Both the position numbers and the translations under genes were made by a program. The notes below the pieces were generated by a model. It saw only the letters and a list, made by a program, of their open reading frames with translations, was not told where the DNA came from and did not search any database. A stretch of DNA of 43,707 nt from Mastigamoeba balamuthi (taxonomy: Eukaryota > Evosea > Mastigamoebida > Mastigamoebidae): positions 86,034-129,740 of the forward strand of contig CACRSC010000058.1 of assembly GCA_902651635.1 (NCBI GenBank). The letters run 5' to 3'. Of the stretch, positions 31,424 to 41,475 are shown one piece after another. Positions within the stretch are counted from its first letter, which is position 1. Each line of letters opens with the position of its first letter.

Positions 31424-32983
31424 CTACCAGAAGAGGCCCGCGACGCGCATGCAGAGGTGCAGGAGCTCGGCGGGGATCATGGGCACCAGGCGCGTGGCGA
31501 TCGCCAGCACCGCAGGCCACGCGACCACAGCGTCGCCGGCCTGCACACCCTCGGCGATGATTTCTGCGGCCTGCTCGGGCTTCATCTCCATCGGCTTCCA
31601 CGACTTGATGAAGCCTAGCCATGCATCGTGTCAGCACAGCGTCAAGGGCACAGAAGGGATTCCGGAGGGGTGTAAACAAGGAATTGCGACCGCTGATCAA
31701 ACAATTTAACACCACCATGCATGGCGTGGTAATTGGATTTGAAAGTCAATTCAATTCAAGGCGGGGTGCGCAACTAAATTGACAATTTGGCAGCCAGGAA
31801 AAGAAAACAAAGGGGAAAAACACACGTACTGGTCATGTATGTGGCCACGAATCCCGGGGTGACGAGGGTCACGCAGACGCCGCGCTTGGCGTACTCGCTG
31901 CGCAGCGTGGCAGCCAGCGCGTCGACGCCAGCCTTGGAGACAGCGTAGGGGCTCAGCGACCTGATGTTCCCCTTGAGCGACCCCACGAGCACGACGCGCC
32001 CGGTGCCGCGCTCAGCCATGCGCTCAACGGCCGCGTAGGCCACGTGCGCACAGCCCATGAGGTTGACCGTCAGGATGCGCATGGCCACGTCCGAGGCGGG
32101 CGACGAGGCTCCGAGCTCCTCGCGCGCAGACGAGGGGTTGAGGCCCGCGTTGGCGAAGACAACGTCGAGGGCCGTCGCCCTGTCGCTGCGCTCGATCCAC
32201 TGCGTCACCGCCGCCCTATCCGTGACGTCCACCTCCTGTGGGCAGTTGTGTGTCAATGCGGTGGCAGCGGTGTCACGCCCTGGAACTCTGAGGGAGCCAT
32301 CGCCTCGGCCCTTGATTACCGAGTCAGTTTCTAGGGCGGGAAAAAGTCTGAGCTCTGTTGCAGGCAACAGAAAACAGAGGACAACTAGGTAGTTGCACGA
32401 TGCCCCATACTCCACGCGTGGTTAACTTTACATAGGTGCCCGACAGGTGGACAAAAGAGCGCGAGAGAGGGAGCCCCCATCCCGGAAAAAACGAAAAAAC
32501 GAAGTCAGTTTTTCAGAGGCAAAAAAGACGAATGGGGGAACAACAACAACATGACTTGGCCCCGAGGGATCGCAATCCCGCCAGAGGCGCGCGCGATCAC
32601 CCGCAGTTGGCCAGCCCCCCCAGGCGGCTTTGACGCACGTCAGCGACGACATCGGCGCCGAGGGAGCGGCACTCAGAGGCCACCGCGTCGAGACGCGTCC
32701 TGCTGCGCCCCGCGAGGTACAGCACGGCCCCAGGCCTCGCGTAGCGCTTGGCCAGGGCTGCCCCGATGCCGCTCGAGGCTCCGGTGATGGCCACGACCCT
32801 CGGGGCGGCCTGGGGGCGGCGGGAGAGGCCGAGGCAGCGCGGGCAGCAGAGGCGCAGCAGCGAGAGCAGCGCGTGCACGACGGCCAGCGGCACGAACACA
32901 ACCTGGAGGGCCACGAGCTGGGCGAGCACCTCCAGGAGAGGTCCCACCACGCGCAGCACCTTGCGGGTCCAGAGCAGCGGCAT
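31424..32983 (-). CDS. Membrane-anchored short-chain dehydrogenase/reductase, copy 2 (SDR2)
   Basis: Paralogue of SDR1 with the same three-exon structure: 32983-32639, 32235-31830, 31614-31424, giving 313 residues. Exon 2 is exactly 406 bases in both genes, and the donors (GTGCGT, GTACGT) are the same. N-terminal hydrophobic anchor, then TGASSGIG (67-74), NAG, and catalytic Asn173, Ser201, Tyr212 and Lys216 (YAVSK). Differences cluster at the loop after the anchor (eight extra residues) and around the active-site lid (Asn-Phe-Thr to Asn-Leu-Met). That could shift substrate preference, but the substrate is unknown for both. The start was chosen because the anchor begins directly after it, as in SDR1, and the promoter element lies just upstream. 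Confidence 0.92.
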
Positions 32984-33064
32984 TCCGTCGTCGATTTTGC
33001 TTAGCACGTGCGTTGCGTGTTGCGAGTTCCCCGCAGAATAAAAAAACGGCAGTTGCAACGTGGC

Positions 33065-33093
33065 AGATATTCCCCGCAGGTTCCGATATCTCC
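33065..33093. promoter_or_regulatory. GATAT-type element in the SDR2 / ankyrin divergent promoter
   Basis: AGATATT at 33065-33071 and GATATCTCC at 33085-33093, within the 149 bases between the SDR2 start (32,983) and the ankyrin gene start (33,133). It probably serves both genes. Confidence 0.55.
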
Positions 33094-33132
33094 AGTACCG
33101 CGTTTGCTCCGAGCGGCCCATAGTGCCAGCCG

Positions 33133-35145
33133 ATGTGGAAGACACGCCCGATACGCTCGTGGCCCCACGACCACGTGTCAGCGACGCTGGGCACGTGCCG
33201 GCTGCTGCTCGGGAGCGTTGTCCCCTCGCTGGCTGCCGCTGGCGACTCCACGAGCCTCGTGCGCCTCGCTGAGGCCTCCCGCCCCCTCCTGCGCCCCTCG
33301 TGCGCCGCTGCGGCCTCGGTCCTCGCTCTCCCCGGCCCCGCTGCGTCCCCTGAGGCCCTGCCGAGCGACCCGCTGGCCTGCCCGGCCCGCAGGGACCCAG
33401 AGGAGGACCCGGGGGCCTCAGTGCTGGCCCTCGCGGTGCGCCTCTGCTGCCTCCGCTGCTCCGAGTGGCTCTGCGGCCGCTGCCACGCGCCTGCCGCCCC
33501 CGGCGAGCTCCTCGTCGCCGCCTGCGCGTCCGGCAGCGCCCGGGCGGTCGCGTGGGTCGCGCGGAGGTTCGGCCTGGGCCCCGCGCTGTCGCCCTGCGCC
33601 CCCGAGGCGCTGCGCTCCGCCTGCGCCTGCGGCAGCGCTGATGCCGTCCAGGCGCTGGCCACCGCGCTGGCGCTGCCCCCCGTCGACGACGACCTCGCCG
33701 CCGCCTACTACGAGGCCCTCGAGGCCGCCTGCGAGCGCGGGCGCCGCGAGGCCGCCGTCTGCGTGGTCTATACGCTGGGCCTCGACGACGCGCACTTTGT
33801 CGCTCGGCTCGGGCGGGCTGCCCGCAGGGCGGCCGCCAAGGGCCACCTGGGCCTCGCGCTGCTGCTCTGCGACGAGGCGCGCGTCCCGCTGGTGCTCGCG
33901 GGGGCCGACGTCGTCGAGGCCGCGTGCGGGGGCCACGAGGACGTCGTGCGCTGGGCGCTCCGCGAGGCGCTGCCCGCCTGCGCTGCCGTCGCCGACGAGC
34001 TGCTCTGCGCGTGCGCCGTGCACTGCGGCTCGCTGCTCGTGGGCCTCTTCGAGCAGCGCCTGCCGCCGTCCGAGCGCTCCGCCTACGCGGCCGCCCTGCG
34101 CTGCTGCCAGGCGGGCAACGGCGAGGCGTTCGAGCACTTTGTCACGCGCTACCGGAGCCCGCGGCTCGTCGCGATGCTCTGCGAGGGCAGCGCGCTTGAG
34201 TGCGCGTGCACCGCGAGGTCGTGGGGCATCGTCCGCTGGCTTCTCTCGGTGCCCATCCACGCAGCGCCAGCAGCACGCGCGGTGGTGGCGTGCTGCCTGC
34301 TCGGCGAGCTCGAGAGGGCGCAGGAGATCAAGGAGGCGCTGGGCCTCGCCTCCGAGTCGATTGCGGACCTCCCGCACACGTTCGTCGAGTGCTGCCAGCG
34401 TGGCCACCTGAGCGTCTGCCAGTGGCTCTCAAACATGGTCCAGGGACCCAGCGACCCCACAGAGCTGCTGATCACAGTGTGCGCAGCCGGCCGCCTCAGC
34501 GTCGTGCAGTGGCTCGTCGAGCGCTACGGGCTCGGGGCCGAGACAGTATCCAAAGCCGAGCGGGGAGGGCGCCGCCCCGACGAGCGCTCGACCAACGCGC
34601 TGCAGGGCGCGTGCGTGGAAGGCCACCTCGACGTAGTCCAGTGGCTCTGCGAGAGGTTCGCAGTCGAGCAGGAGAGCCTCTTTGCCGAGCGCCCGGGCCT
34701 GTTCGTCTCGGTCGCCTCCCGGGGGCACCTCGCGGTGGCCCGCTGGCTGTACGCGCGCTACCCTCTCAGGTGCCGCGGCGTCCTGCCCGACGCGCTCGTG
34801 GGGGCCTGCACGGCCGGCAGCTGCGAGATGGTCCGGTGGATCTTGTCGCTGGTCGCCGTGCCCCGGGCGTCGGTGCAGCTCGCGTTCCGGATGTCGTGCG
34901 CCGAAGGGCACCTGGAGGTCTGCAAGATCCTGCACGGCGCCTACGCCATGACAGCGGACGACATGTGCGCAGAGGACTGCTGGGCGTTCAGGCATGCCTA
35001 CATGGGCGGGCACCACGCGGTGGCCCGCTGGCTGGCCCAGGTGTGCCCGATCAGCGTCCTGCACGCACGGCGTGCTCTGAACTGGGCCATTTCGAGCAAC
35101 GACGCGCGGTTGGTCCTCTGGCTCCGCGGCCACTTTGCTGTTTAG
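33133..35145 (+). CDS. Ankyrin-repeat protein, intronless
   Basis: A single open frame of 670 residues. From about residue 120 it is built of roughly 30-residue ankyrin-like units with the signature G-H-L-x-V-V-Q-W-L (for example GHLSVCQWLSN, GRLSVVQWLVERYG, GHLDVVQWLCERF, GHLAVARWLYARY, GHLEVCKIL, GHHAVARWLAQ); about 14 units can be counted. The N-terminal 100 residues are Ala/Leu/Pro-rich and helical, without a clear F-box or other domain. Such repeats bind proteins and are common in free-living amoebae and in their giant viruses. It is the only long gene in the window without introns. The first ATG after the divergent promoter was taken as the start; upstream frame is open, so it could begin earlier. 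Partner unknown. Confidence 0.88.
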   Translation: MWKTRPIRSWPHDHVSATLGTCRLLLGSVVPSLAAAGDSTSLVRLAEASRPLLRPSCAAAASVLALPGPAASPEALPSDPLACPARRDPEEDPGASVLALAVRLCCLRCSEWLCGRCHAPAAPGELLVAACASGSARAVAWVARRFGLGPALSPCAPEALRSACACGSADAVQALATALALPPVDDDLAAAYYEALEAACERGRREAAVCVVYTLGLDDAHFVARLGRAARRAAAKGHLGLALLLCDEARVPLVLAGADVVEAACGGHEDVVRWALREALPACAAVADELLCACAVHCGSLLVGLFEQRLPPSERSAYAAALRCCQAGNGEAFEHFVTRYRSPRLVAMLCEGSALECACTARSWGIVRWLLSVPIHAAPAARAVVACCLLGELERAQEIKEALGLASESIADLPHTFVECCQRGHLSVCQWLSNMVQGPSDPTELLITVCAAGRLSVVQWLVERYGLGAETVSKAERGGRRPDERSTNALQGACVEGHLDVVQWLCERFAVEQESLFAERPGLFVSVASRGHLAVARWLYARYPLRCRGVLPDALVGACTAGSCEMVRWILSLVAVPRASVQLAFRMSCAEGHLEVCKILHGAYAMTADDMCAEDCWAFRHAYMGGHHAVARWLAQVCPISVLHARRALNWAISSNDARLVLWLRGHFAV

Positions 35146-35494
35146 CTGCAAATCAAGTGATTGACGTGCAGGATCTGTCTTCCCATTTTCTGCCCTGCTG
35201 CCTCTGTCGCTGCATCCTAGCTCAGTGAGTGAGGCCACCAGATGCTCGTTGTGATCAGACCCTGAATCACGCCCTTGCTCACAATCCATCCAAGTCCCTG
35301 GGCAATAAATTGCCCCTCAAGAATCAAAATGGAGCCAATGTGGCATACTTATGGCCACTTGCCTTGTTGGACGCGCACATCCTCGACAGGCTTACGAAAG
35401 AAGGACAAGCAAGGGCTCTTTCTGTTGTGGCCGTGTACCAACGAGCGAGCAATCGACCGATCCGACCCCCCGCACACGTACTGTCGCCAGCAGC
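35146..35494. other. Intergenic between two convergent genes
   Basis: Holds the 3' ends of the ankyrin gene and CSN6. An AATAAA lies at about 35,304-35,309. No gene seen. Confidence 0.5.
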
Positions 35495-36999
35495 TCAGGC
35501 AAAGAAGCCGGCGCCGCGGTGCCTGGCGCAGCCCCTCTCGGCGCTGACGGCGTACTTGTCGACGAGCTCGTTCATGGTGTTGGCGACCTTGGTGAGCGTG
35601 GCGAGGTACGTGACGAGCAGCACGTCGTTGGACTCGGAGACGAAGCGCTCGCGGAAGTCGTCCGTGTTGACCGTCGGCAGCAGGTTGCAGAGGCACTTGA
35701 CCTGGCGCAGCAGCTCGTGGTCGTAGGGCACCACGCCCTTGCGCGTCGCCTCGACGTAGCGCTCCAGCGCGCGCACGCGCAGGTTCAGCATCTTCAGCGT
35801 CCCGTGCATCCCCAGCAGCCTCGTCGTCACTGCGCGCGCGCCACAGAGACTCAGTACCGCCCAGGGGCCGCGGGCACGACGCACGCTGCGAGGCGCCGCT
35901 CGGGGTGACGTGAGCCACATGGTCGACGCCGATACGCTCCGCCTCCGCTGTCTGGCGAGGAGTGATGAGAGCTCTGCACAGCCCACCGAGGAAAGGGGGG
36001 GAGAGGGCGGGCAGCACAGCGATGCGGAAGTTGACGGGGACGAGGCTGATGTTCACGCCGCCGTCGGCCTGCGACACGTGTATCTCGCTCTCGTAGATGC
36101 GGATGGGCAGCTCCTTCGTGTCGGTCCTGTACGCCGCGTCCGTGTCCAGTTGCAGGAACAGCGCGTTCTCGTTCACCGTCCCGATCTGCGGCGCGGGAGG
36201 TGGGAGAGGGGGCACACAGCGGGCTGGTCAGAGGCCCCCAGGGGCGGGCGGCGCGCGTGGGGAGCGAGCTCGGGACTCGCCTGCTTGTGGAACTCGACGT
36301 CGCTCTCGCGGGGCGCCGAGCCGTTGGTGTACCAGCCCAGCAGGTCGTACTCCTCGTACACCTTCTTGACTGCGGCCGTGCCGCGGGGGGTGGGAAAGGG
36401 ACGGCGTTAAGTGGAGGACAAATTTAGAATTCGGCAAATCAGATAAAATCAATTGCAACACAAACTGGAACGGATATTCCGAAGAACGACGAGGCAGGCC
36501 AGTGCACAGTGCGCCCGGAAGACCGCCCGCGCGGGCCACAGCACGCGGGAGCCCCGATACAAGGGAATCCGCGCCGAATACCGTAGCGAATCTGGCAATT
36601 GAAATTGCGCCTCCTCCCCACCTTTCCCACCCGAAAGCCAGCGAGGCGACGCGGCGAGGGCCACGCACACTGCTCGACGCGGTTGCGGAGGTACTCGAAG
36701 TCGACCGACTTGATGTCGCCCGAGGCGGCGTCGACGTCGGCGATGACCTCGAAGCAGTTGAAGATCTCCACCTCGCGCCCCCGCTGCGTCCCCAGCAGGC
36801 ACCCCACTATCCGCAGCGCCGCCGCCGACGTCACCACCGACGACGACGACGACGACGACGACGGGGGCTGCGGGGGCTGGACGTCGAGGCGCGCGCGCGT
36901 GTGGTGGTCGCTGATCGTCAGGATCACCAGGGGGTGCAGCGACACCCGCAGCGTCCCCGCCGTCTCGCCGCCCGCGCTGGTCGCCTTGTCGTCTTCCAT
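35495..36999 (-). CDS. CSN6: COP9 signalosome subunit 6
   Basis: Catalytically inactive MPN-domain subunit of the COP9 signalosome, which pairs with CSN5 to remove NEDD8 from cullin-RING ligases. Exons 36999-36669, 36369-36281, 36185-36018, 35951-35885 and 35829-35495 give 329 residues, close to the usual length. Seen: LHPLVILTISDHHTRA (start of MPN), GCLLGTQRGREVEIFNCFE, VEQFKKVYEEYDLLGWYTNG, and AEAERIGVDHVAHV after the intron, then the C-terminal helices. The JAMM metal motif (HxHx7SxxD) is absent, as expected for CSN6. A run of eight serines (encoded by the CGA-like repeat at about 36,838-36,862 on the plus strand) is inserted in the MPN domain. Intron 2 starts GCGAGT, a probable GC-AG intron. 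It shares a divergent promoter with RPB11. Confidence 0.95.
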
Positions 37000-37179
37000 T
37001 GCGCGTTTCGTTGTTTAGCCAACGCGGGAGATATTCGATTCTGTGGGGGGAGGAGAATATCCAAAGATTCCCGCGTCTACGTCAGAGATATTGTATCTAT
37101 CTGCCTCAGATTCTCTCCGTTTTGTTTCTGTCCCCGCCGCCGCGCGAGAGAGCACCGCGATCGACAGCAGGCCGGCAGG
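37000..37179. promoter_or_regulatory. CSN6 / RPB11 divergent promoter
   Basis: GGAGATATT at 37027-37035, GAATATCC at about 37,053-37,060 and AGAGATATT at 37084-37092 in a 180-base divergent promoter. Confidence 0.55.
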
Positions 37180-37706
37180 ATGACCAACGCTCCCGCGCAG
37201 TTCGAGGCGATCACGCTGCCTCCGGGCCTCGCCAAGTGCGCCGCTGCCCCCCGCTGCGCCGCCCTGCAGGGCCCCCGCGTGACGCCCCAGCCCCTCTGCC
37301 GCGCAGGATGACGTACGAGACGGAGCAGAAGATGATGAACGCGGGCACGTTCATGATCCGGCAGGAGGACCACACGCTGGGCAACCTCCTCAAGATGTGC
37401 GTATCTTCCCGCCACACCCGAATCAAGCAAAAATCTAGATTCTCCCTGACCCCTGTATCAATATCGCGGCTGACGTGGCGCAGGCAGCTGCTGAGGGACC
37501 CCAACGTGCTGTTCGCGGGGTACCGGAAGCCGCACCCGCTGGAGCACTACATCCTGCTCAAGGTGCAGACGATCAACGGCAGCTACACGCCGATGGACGC
37601 GCTGGCCACGGCCATCGGCTGCCTCAAGGACGAGCTCAACCGCTTCGAGAGCGCCTTCAAGGTCCGCAGCCCCTCTGCCTCCGCCTCTGCCTCTGCCTCC
37701 CGCTAA
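37180..37706 (+). CDS. RPB11: DNA-directed RNA polymerase II subunit RPB11
   Basis: Small alpha-like subunit that pairs with RPB3 in RNA polymerase II assembly. Exons 37180-37235, 37307-37396 and 37484-37706 give 122 residues. Hallmarks: NAPAQFE at the N-terminus, EDHTLGNLLK, DPNVLFAGYRKPHPLEHYI and VQTINGSYTP, then a helix LKDELNRFESAFK. The donors are GTGCGC and GTGCGT. The last exon as read continues through an Ser/Ala repeat to TAA at 37,706. An alternative is a further intron starting GTCCGC after the AAG at 37,659-37,661 and ending at GCATGCAG, which would put a TAG directly after the junction and end the protein at ...SAFK. Confidence 0.95.
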
Positions 37707-38407
37707 CTGCGCATCTGCGGCCACGTACGATCAGGGGCAGATGGCTGCAGCGCACGACAGCAGCATGCAGTAGGGCGGGGGAGGTCGCAGCAACGCTCTC
37801 CTGCCCCGTTGCTGCTCTCCCGTGCTGCGCGTAGCACAGCAGCACGCACAGACGCGCACGCATCCCTCCTCCCTCCCGGTGCTCTGCCAGCATTCCAGTC
37901 ACGGTGTTCGAACAACAGCGTCGAGTCTGGGCACTTGATTCCCACGCCTTGGATGCCCTGCTAGAACGCGAGATTCGCCTCGGCAGTGTCCAAAATTCCA
38001 AGAGACCTGTTTGGGCATATTGGTTTGCAAGAGATTGAATGCGTTTTGCCGCCAGAGTCAGAGGAACGACTAGCAGTGGCAGTGGAATCAACACGGCCAG
38101 TGTCTAGAACCCAGAATTCTTTGCCAGATGGCAAAGATGGCATTGAAAGGACCATCACTGCTAAAAACTGAATGAAGCACACCTTTCTGCTTTACTTGCT
38201 CAGCACAGAAGATAACCATCCTTGAAGATGTCTTCCTGATTGTATCTGTGGTCGAGCATACCTTTTCGGGGGTACAATTGTATCCTCTGTAGGTGGAAAA
38301 GGAGTGCCATCTGGATGACATCAGTTTTGTCATTCTGTTGTTTTCTTGCAAGCACAAAGCCAGCCTACAGTGTCCTTGCTCAAAAAAATACTACACGCAT
38401 AGCTATC
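37707..38407. other. Boundary between gene-rich DNA and the retroelement zone
   Basis: GC content drops at about 37,940. No gene seen before the Gag-like frame. The left end of the plus-strand retroelement should lie here, but I could not identify a terminal repeat. Confidence 0.4.
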
Positions 38408-40184
38408 ATGGCTGATCTAAGTGACGGCTCCTGGGTTGTGAATGTCTCAGGGACTCTCATTGCCAAACTGGCCTTGGTAAATGGCAATTAGGAACACCTG
38501 GCCAATGAGATTGCTGTCCATGGTGGTGCAGGTGGGCATGATCCCCAATTCTTCTCTGACATGTTCCAATTGGTAAATGTGACGACGTTAAAGGAGCTCT
38601 TTGCTGCCATTTATGGCCATCCTGCTGAACGTATCACTCACAATAAGCTTCTTGAGCACCTAACAGAGAATGTCTCGTGGGTGCCCCACCTGGTAAACTA
38701 TGTGTACGATGTCAAGGAACAGCTCAAGAAGACCCTCTGGGAGGGCAAGAGTACATCATCTGACTCAGGCTCGACCTCTGGCTCCAGCTCGTCCTCGAGT
38801 GACAGCTGTGCAGAGAGCTCCTCAGATGATGCTAGAGCCATGAGATCCAGCTCCGAGTTAAGCAAGATCAAAACGAGGTCATCAGATGATGCTGCTTCAA
38901 ATTCGTCTGCTTCCAAATTAAGGAAACACTGTGGGAAACGTAGTTGGATCCCCTCAATTTCAGTGGACACTGATACAGACTCTGATGAGGCCTCGACGAG
39001 CAGCAGTTCATCCTCTGCCAAGCACTATCATGTTCATCACAAGAGACAGCAGACGATCACCAACAATTACCTCTGGTGGGCATCACTCTCAGAAATGGAG
39101 CATGAACGTCTACGTGATGTCCCTGAGGAAGCTAGTGCTGCTGCACATCGTGCTCTTGAGCGTTTGCCTATGACACTTACTGAGCTTGATGCCTACCTTA
39201 CAAATCAGAAGTTTACATCAGATGTTGATACAGTTAAAGCACTACGGGAACTACTTGGACTGCATGAGCGCTATGCATGAGATCTATTCCTGCATGCATA
39301 TAAGCTGCCTGCAGTTAAGGCATTTGGTACAGTGGTTCAATCCTCTGCTGCCTCAGTGACTTCTGATGCACCAGCACAGAGCTCAGCTATTCGTTCAGGT
39401 CCTCATACTATTTGTGCATACATTGCCCCCCCAGCTGTACTTGCTGCAATTTGTGCAGAGATGAGTCCCCAGGATCATGAGTTGTCAAATATTGACTCAA
39501 CACCCCTGACTCATAATGACTTTCGTCATGGAAACCCCGAGCTCTACTATAAACCACTGCTGGGCGATCCAGGCTCGACTCAGGTCCGTTTAAGTGGGAG
39601 TCGTGCAGTGGATGTTGATACAGGTGCAGCACATTACCCAGACAAGTGGACTTTCCACCTGGATTTGCTACACATTGCACCATCACGCCGTATTTGCTGC
39701 CATTGGAGGGCCGAGCTTATTCGCCTCGAGAAAGCTCTCCCTGAGGGGCAGACATATAGAAATGCCACATTCTCTCGTGCAGCTTGCCAAAGATGCTGCT
39801 GCTAAAGCAGTTTATGCTGCCTCTCAACGTCTATATGAGCTGATTGAGGACATGGCAAGTCATGAAGAGCCCTTTGACCGTGATGAGTATGGTCACATTG
39901 TTCCTCTGCCATTTGATTAGACTCGCCTGGATGCCCTGGCACAAAGGGCAACAATTGCCAAGCATGCACGGGTTGGCCATAAGGCGTCCCATGCTGCTCA
40001 ACAGTCCAGAAAGAGTGACGCCTCTGAGAGCAACTCTTCCATGGTAAAGCCCAAGTCCAAAGTGTGCTGGGTGTGTGGTGCTACAGACCACCTGTGTGCT
40101 TGCTGTCCGGTAAGAAAGCAGCACAAAGGAAAGTCTCACTCATCTACGAAATCTGTGGCTGAGAAGGCACGTGACAATGAGTAA
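38408..40184 (+). pseudogene. Decayed retroelement Gag-like frame with zinc knuckle
   Basis: One long frame from the ATG at 38,408, interrupted by TAG at 38,489-38,491 and TGA at 39,278-39,280, a frameshift near 39,760-39,810 and a further TAG near 39,918. Features: a hydrophilic Ser/Asp-rich acidic stretch (about 38,750-39,030), a helical segment, and near the end a knuckle CWVCGATDHLCACC, which fits Cx2Cx4Hx4C. This is the layout of a retrotransposon Gag. Several stops look like C-to-T changes of CAG or CGA codons. The stretch has few CpG sites. The element cannot make this protein intact. Confidence 0.75.
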
Positions 40185-41242
40185 TTGCCCACCTGATCCC
40201 ACCACTATAGGACTGTAAGAAGATTACAGAGCTTGCTGTATTGCAAGCCCGTCTCCTTGACAAATTCCAACAAGATCGTTCGGCCTTCATTGGCCCAGCA
40301 TTTGTTGGTTTCTCTGTGGCTGCTTTCACCCCTGAAGACTCACTTCAGAATTATGAAGTATACCAGTCTCGCATAGATTATAACTGGAGAGACTCCATAT
40401 GGTAACCAACTGAGAGCAGAAATTGTCTACACAGTTCTGCAGAACTGTCGGATGATGCAATTGCCACTAAAACCCTCAGTGACCACAGCAGATGAGAAAG
40501 GAGTGCAGCTCGAAAAACTCGCAGGTACTGCAGGAGGTAAAATCCGTCCTATCGGTGACCGTCTGGCCTTTTTGCACAGGCTTATAGAGATTCAGGATTT
40601 CCAGAATTAGCTAAACACTTGGAAGAAGGTCTGGATTGGAGGAACAAGCTGATTCAATTGGCCCCAGCTATATTCTCCAACACTCCACGGTGTAGTAAGC
40701 ACAAGGAATTTTTCTCTCTACAGAAGTGTTTTGCCTGTTGCAGATCCGTTCTATTGGCATATACGATGAGAAAATGGTCAATAAGTATGGTCTACCTCGT
40801 GTTGTCTCGGCTCTGCATGTTGCAGAACAGCTGAGTAAGCTACGTCTAGTGTATGATGCTTGTTACCTCAATCTCTGTGATGGGCCTGGTAGAGTGCAAT
40901 ATGATTCTCTGGAATCACTTATTGCACTCATTGAGAGGGACGAGCTTATGGCTAAAGTGGACATACGCAGTGGCTATCACCACATTCCCATGAGAGAATG
41001 TGATGCACCTTGTCTCTGTTTTATATGGGATAATGTGGTGTACTTCTGGCGCTGCCTTCCTTTTGGCCTTCACTCTGCCCCACGCTGGTTTACTGCTTTT
41101 ACTCGGCCTGTGGCAGCTCGCCTGGCACTGGAGTGCTTCCCGTTTATCATCTTTTTTGATGATTTCTGTGCCCCAATGGGTCGAAATCCAACAACTGCTA
41201 ACAAATGAATGGAGGTCTTGCTTGATATCATTATTCACTTTG
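40185..41242 (+). pseudogene. Decayed reverse transcriptase, interrupted at 41,243
   Basis: After a frame with stops, the stretch 40,726-41,208 is a clean RT palm: LRLVYDACYLN, AKVDIRSGYHHIPM, LPFGLHSAPRWFT and the active-site FFDDF (usual Y/F-x-D-D). The pattern is closer to DIRS-like or other tyrosine-recombinase elements than to Ty3/Gypsy, but that is uncertain without a tree. The frame meets TGA at 41,206-41,208 where a Trp codon is likely (next residues MEVLLDIIIHF continue the fold), and the homology ends at the LTR boundary at 41,243. The missing 3' part should lie to the right of the window. Confidence 0.78.
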
Positions 41243-41420
41243 TGATGCCCAGTAATGCATGGGGTGGGGGCAGGAGGCCCCTAGAGGGGCTGAGAGACTC
41301 GAGGACTAAGGGAAGAAGAAGGAGTGATGATGTATTAATTTGTATTCGTGTGGTGACGAGAGGATGGGAGGGGAAATGCTATTTCTTTGCCTAGGGGGTG
41401 CAGTCCCCCCTTTGGCATCA
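41243..41420 (-). repeat. LTR of the Ty3/Gypsy derivative (3' LTR)
   Basis: A 178-base block bounded by TGATGCC (41243-41249) and its inverse GGCATCA (41414-41420), the TG...CA ends of an LTR. In element orientation it follows a purine-rich tract (GAAGTAGAGTGG, complement of 41421-41432) that fits a polypurine tract, so it is the 3' LTR of the minus-strand element. It sits directly against the interrupted reverse transcriptase. Confidence 0.75.
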
Positions 41421-41475
41421 CCACTCTACTTCAAAGGTCGAGCATGGGGAGACCTTGAAGAAGTCAATCGAAAGT

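Noticed and set aside
33133-35145. Viral (giant virus) origin of the ankyrin gene
   Set aside because: The repeat type fits both amoebae and their viruses, and the flanking genes and promoter element are cellular; there is no positive evidence for transfer.
33008-35228. Long overlapping frames on both strands (33,008-34,411 plus, 33,418-34,407 minus, 34,200-35,228 plus)
   Set aside because: They are shadows of the ankyrin gene in very GC-rich DNA: compositions are Arg/Ala/Gly/Pro-rich without motifs, while the chosen frame shows regular ankyrin repeats.
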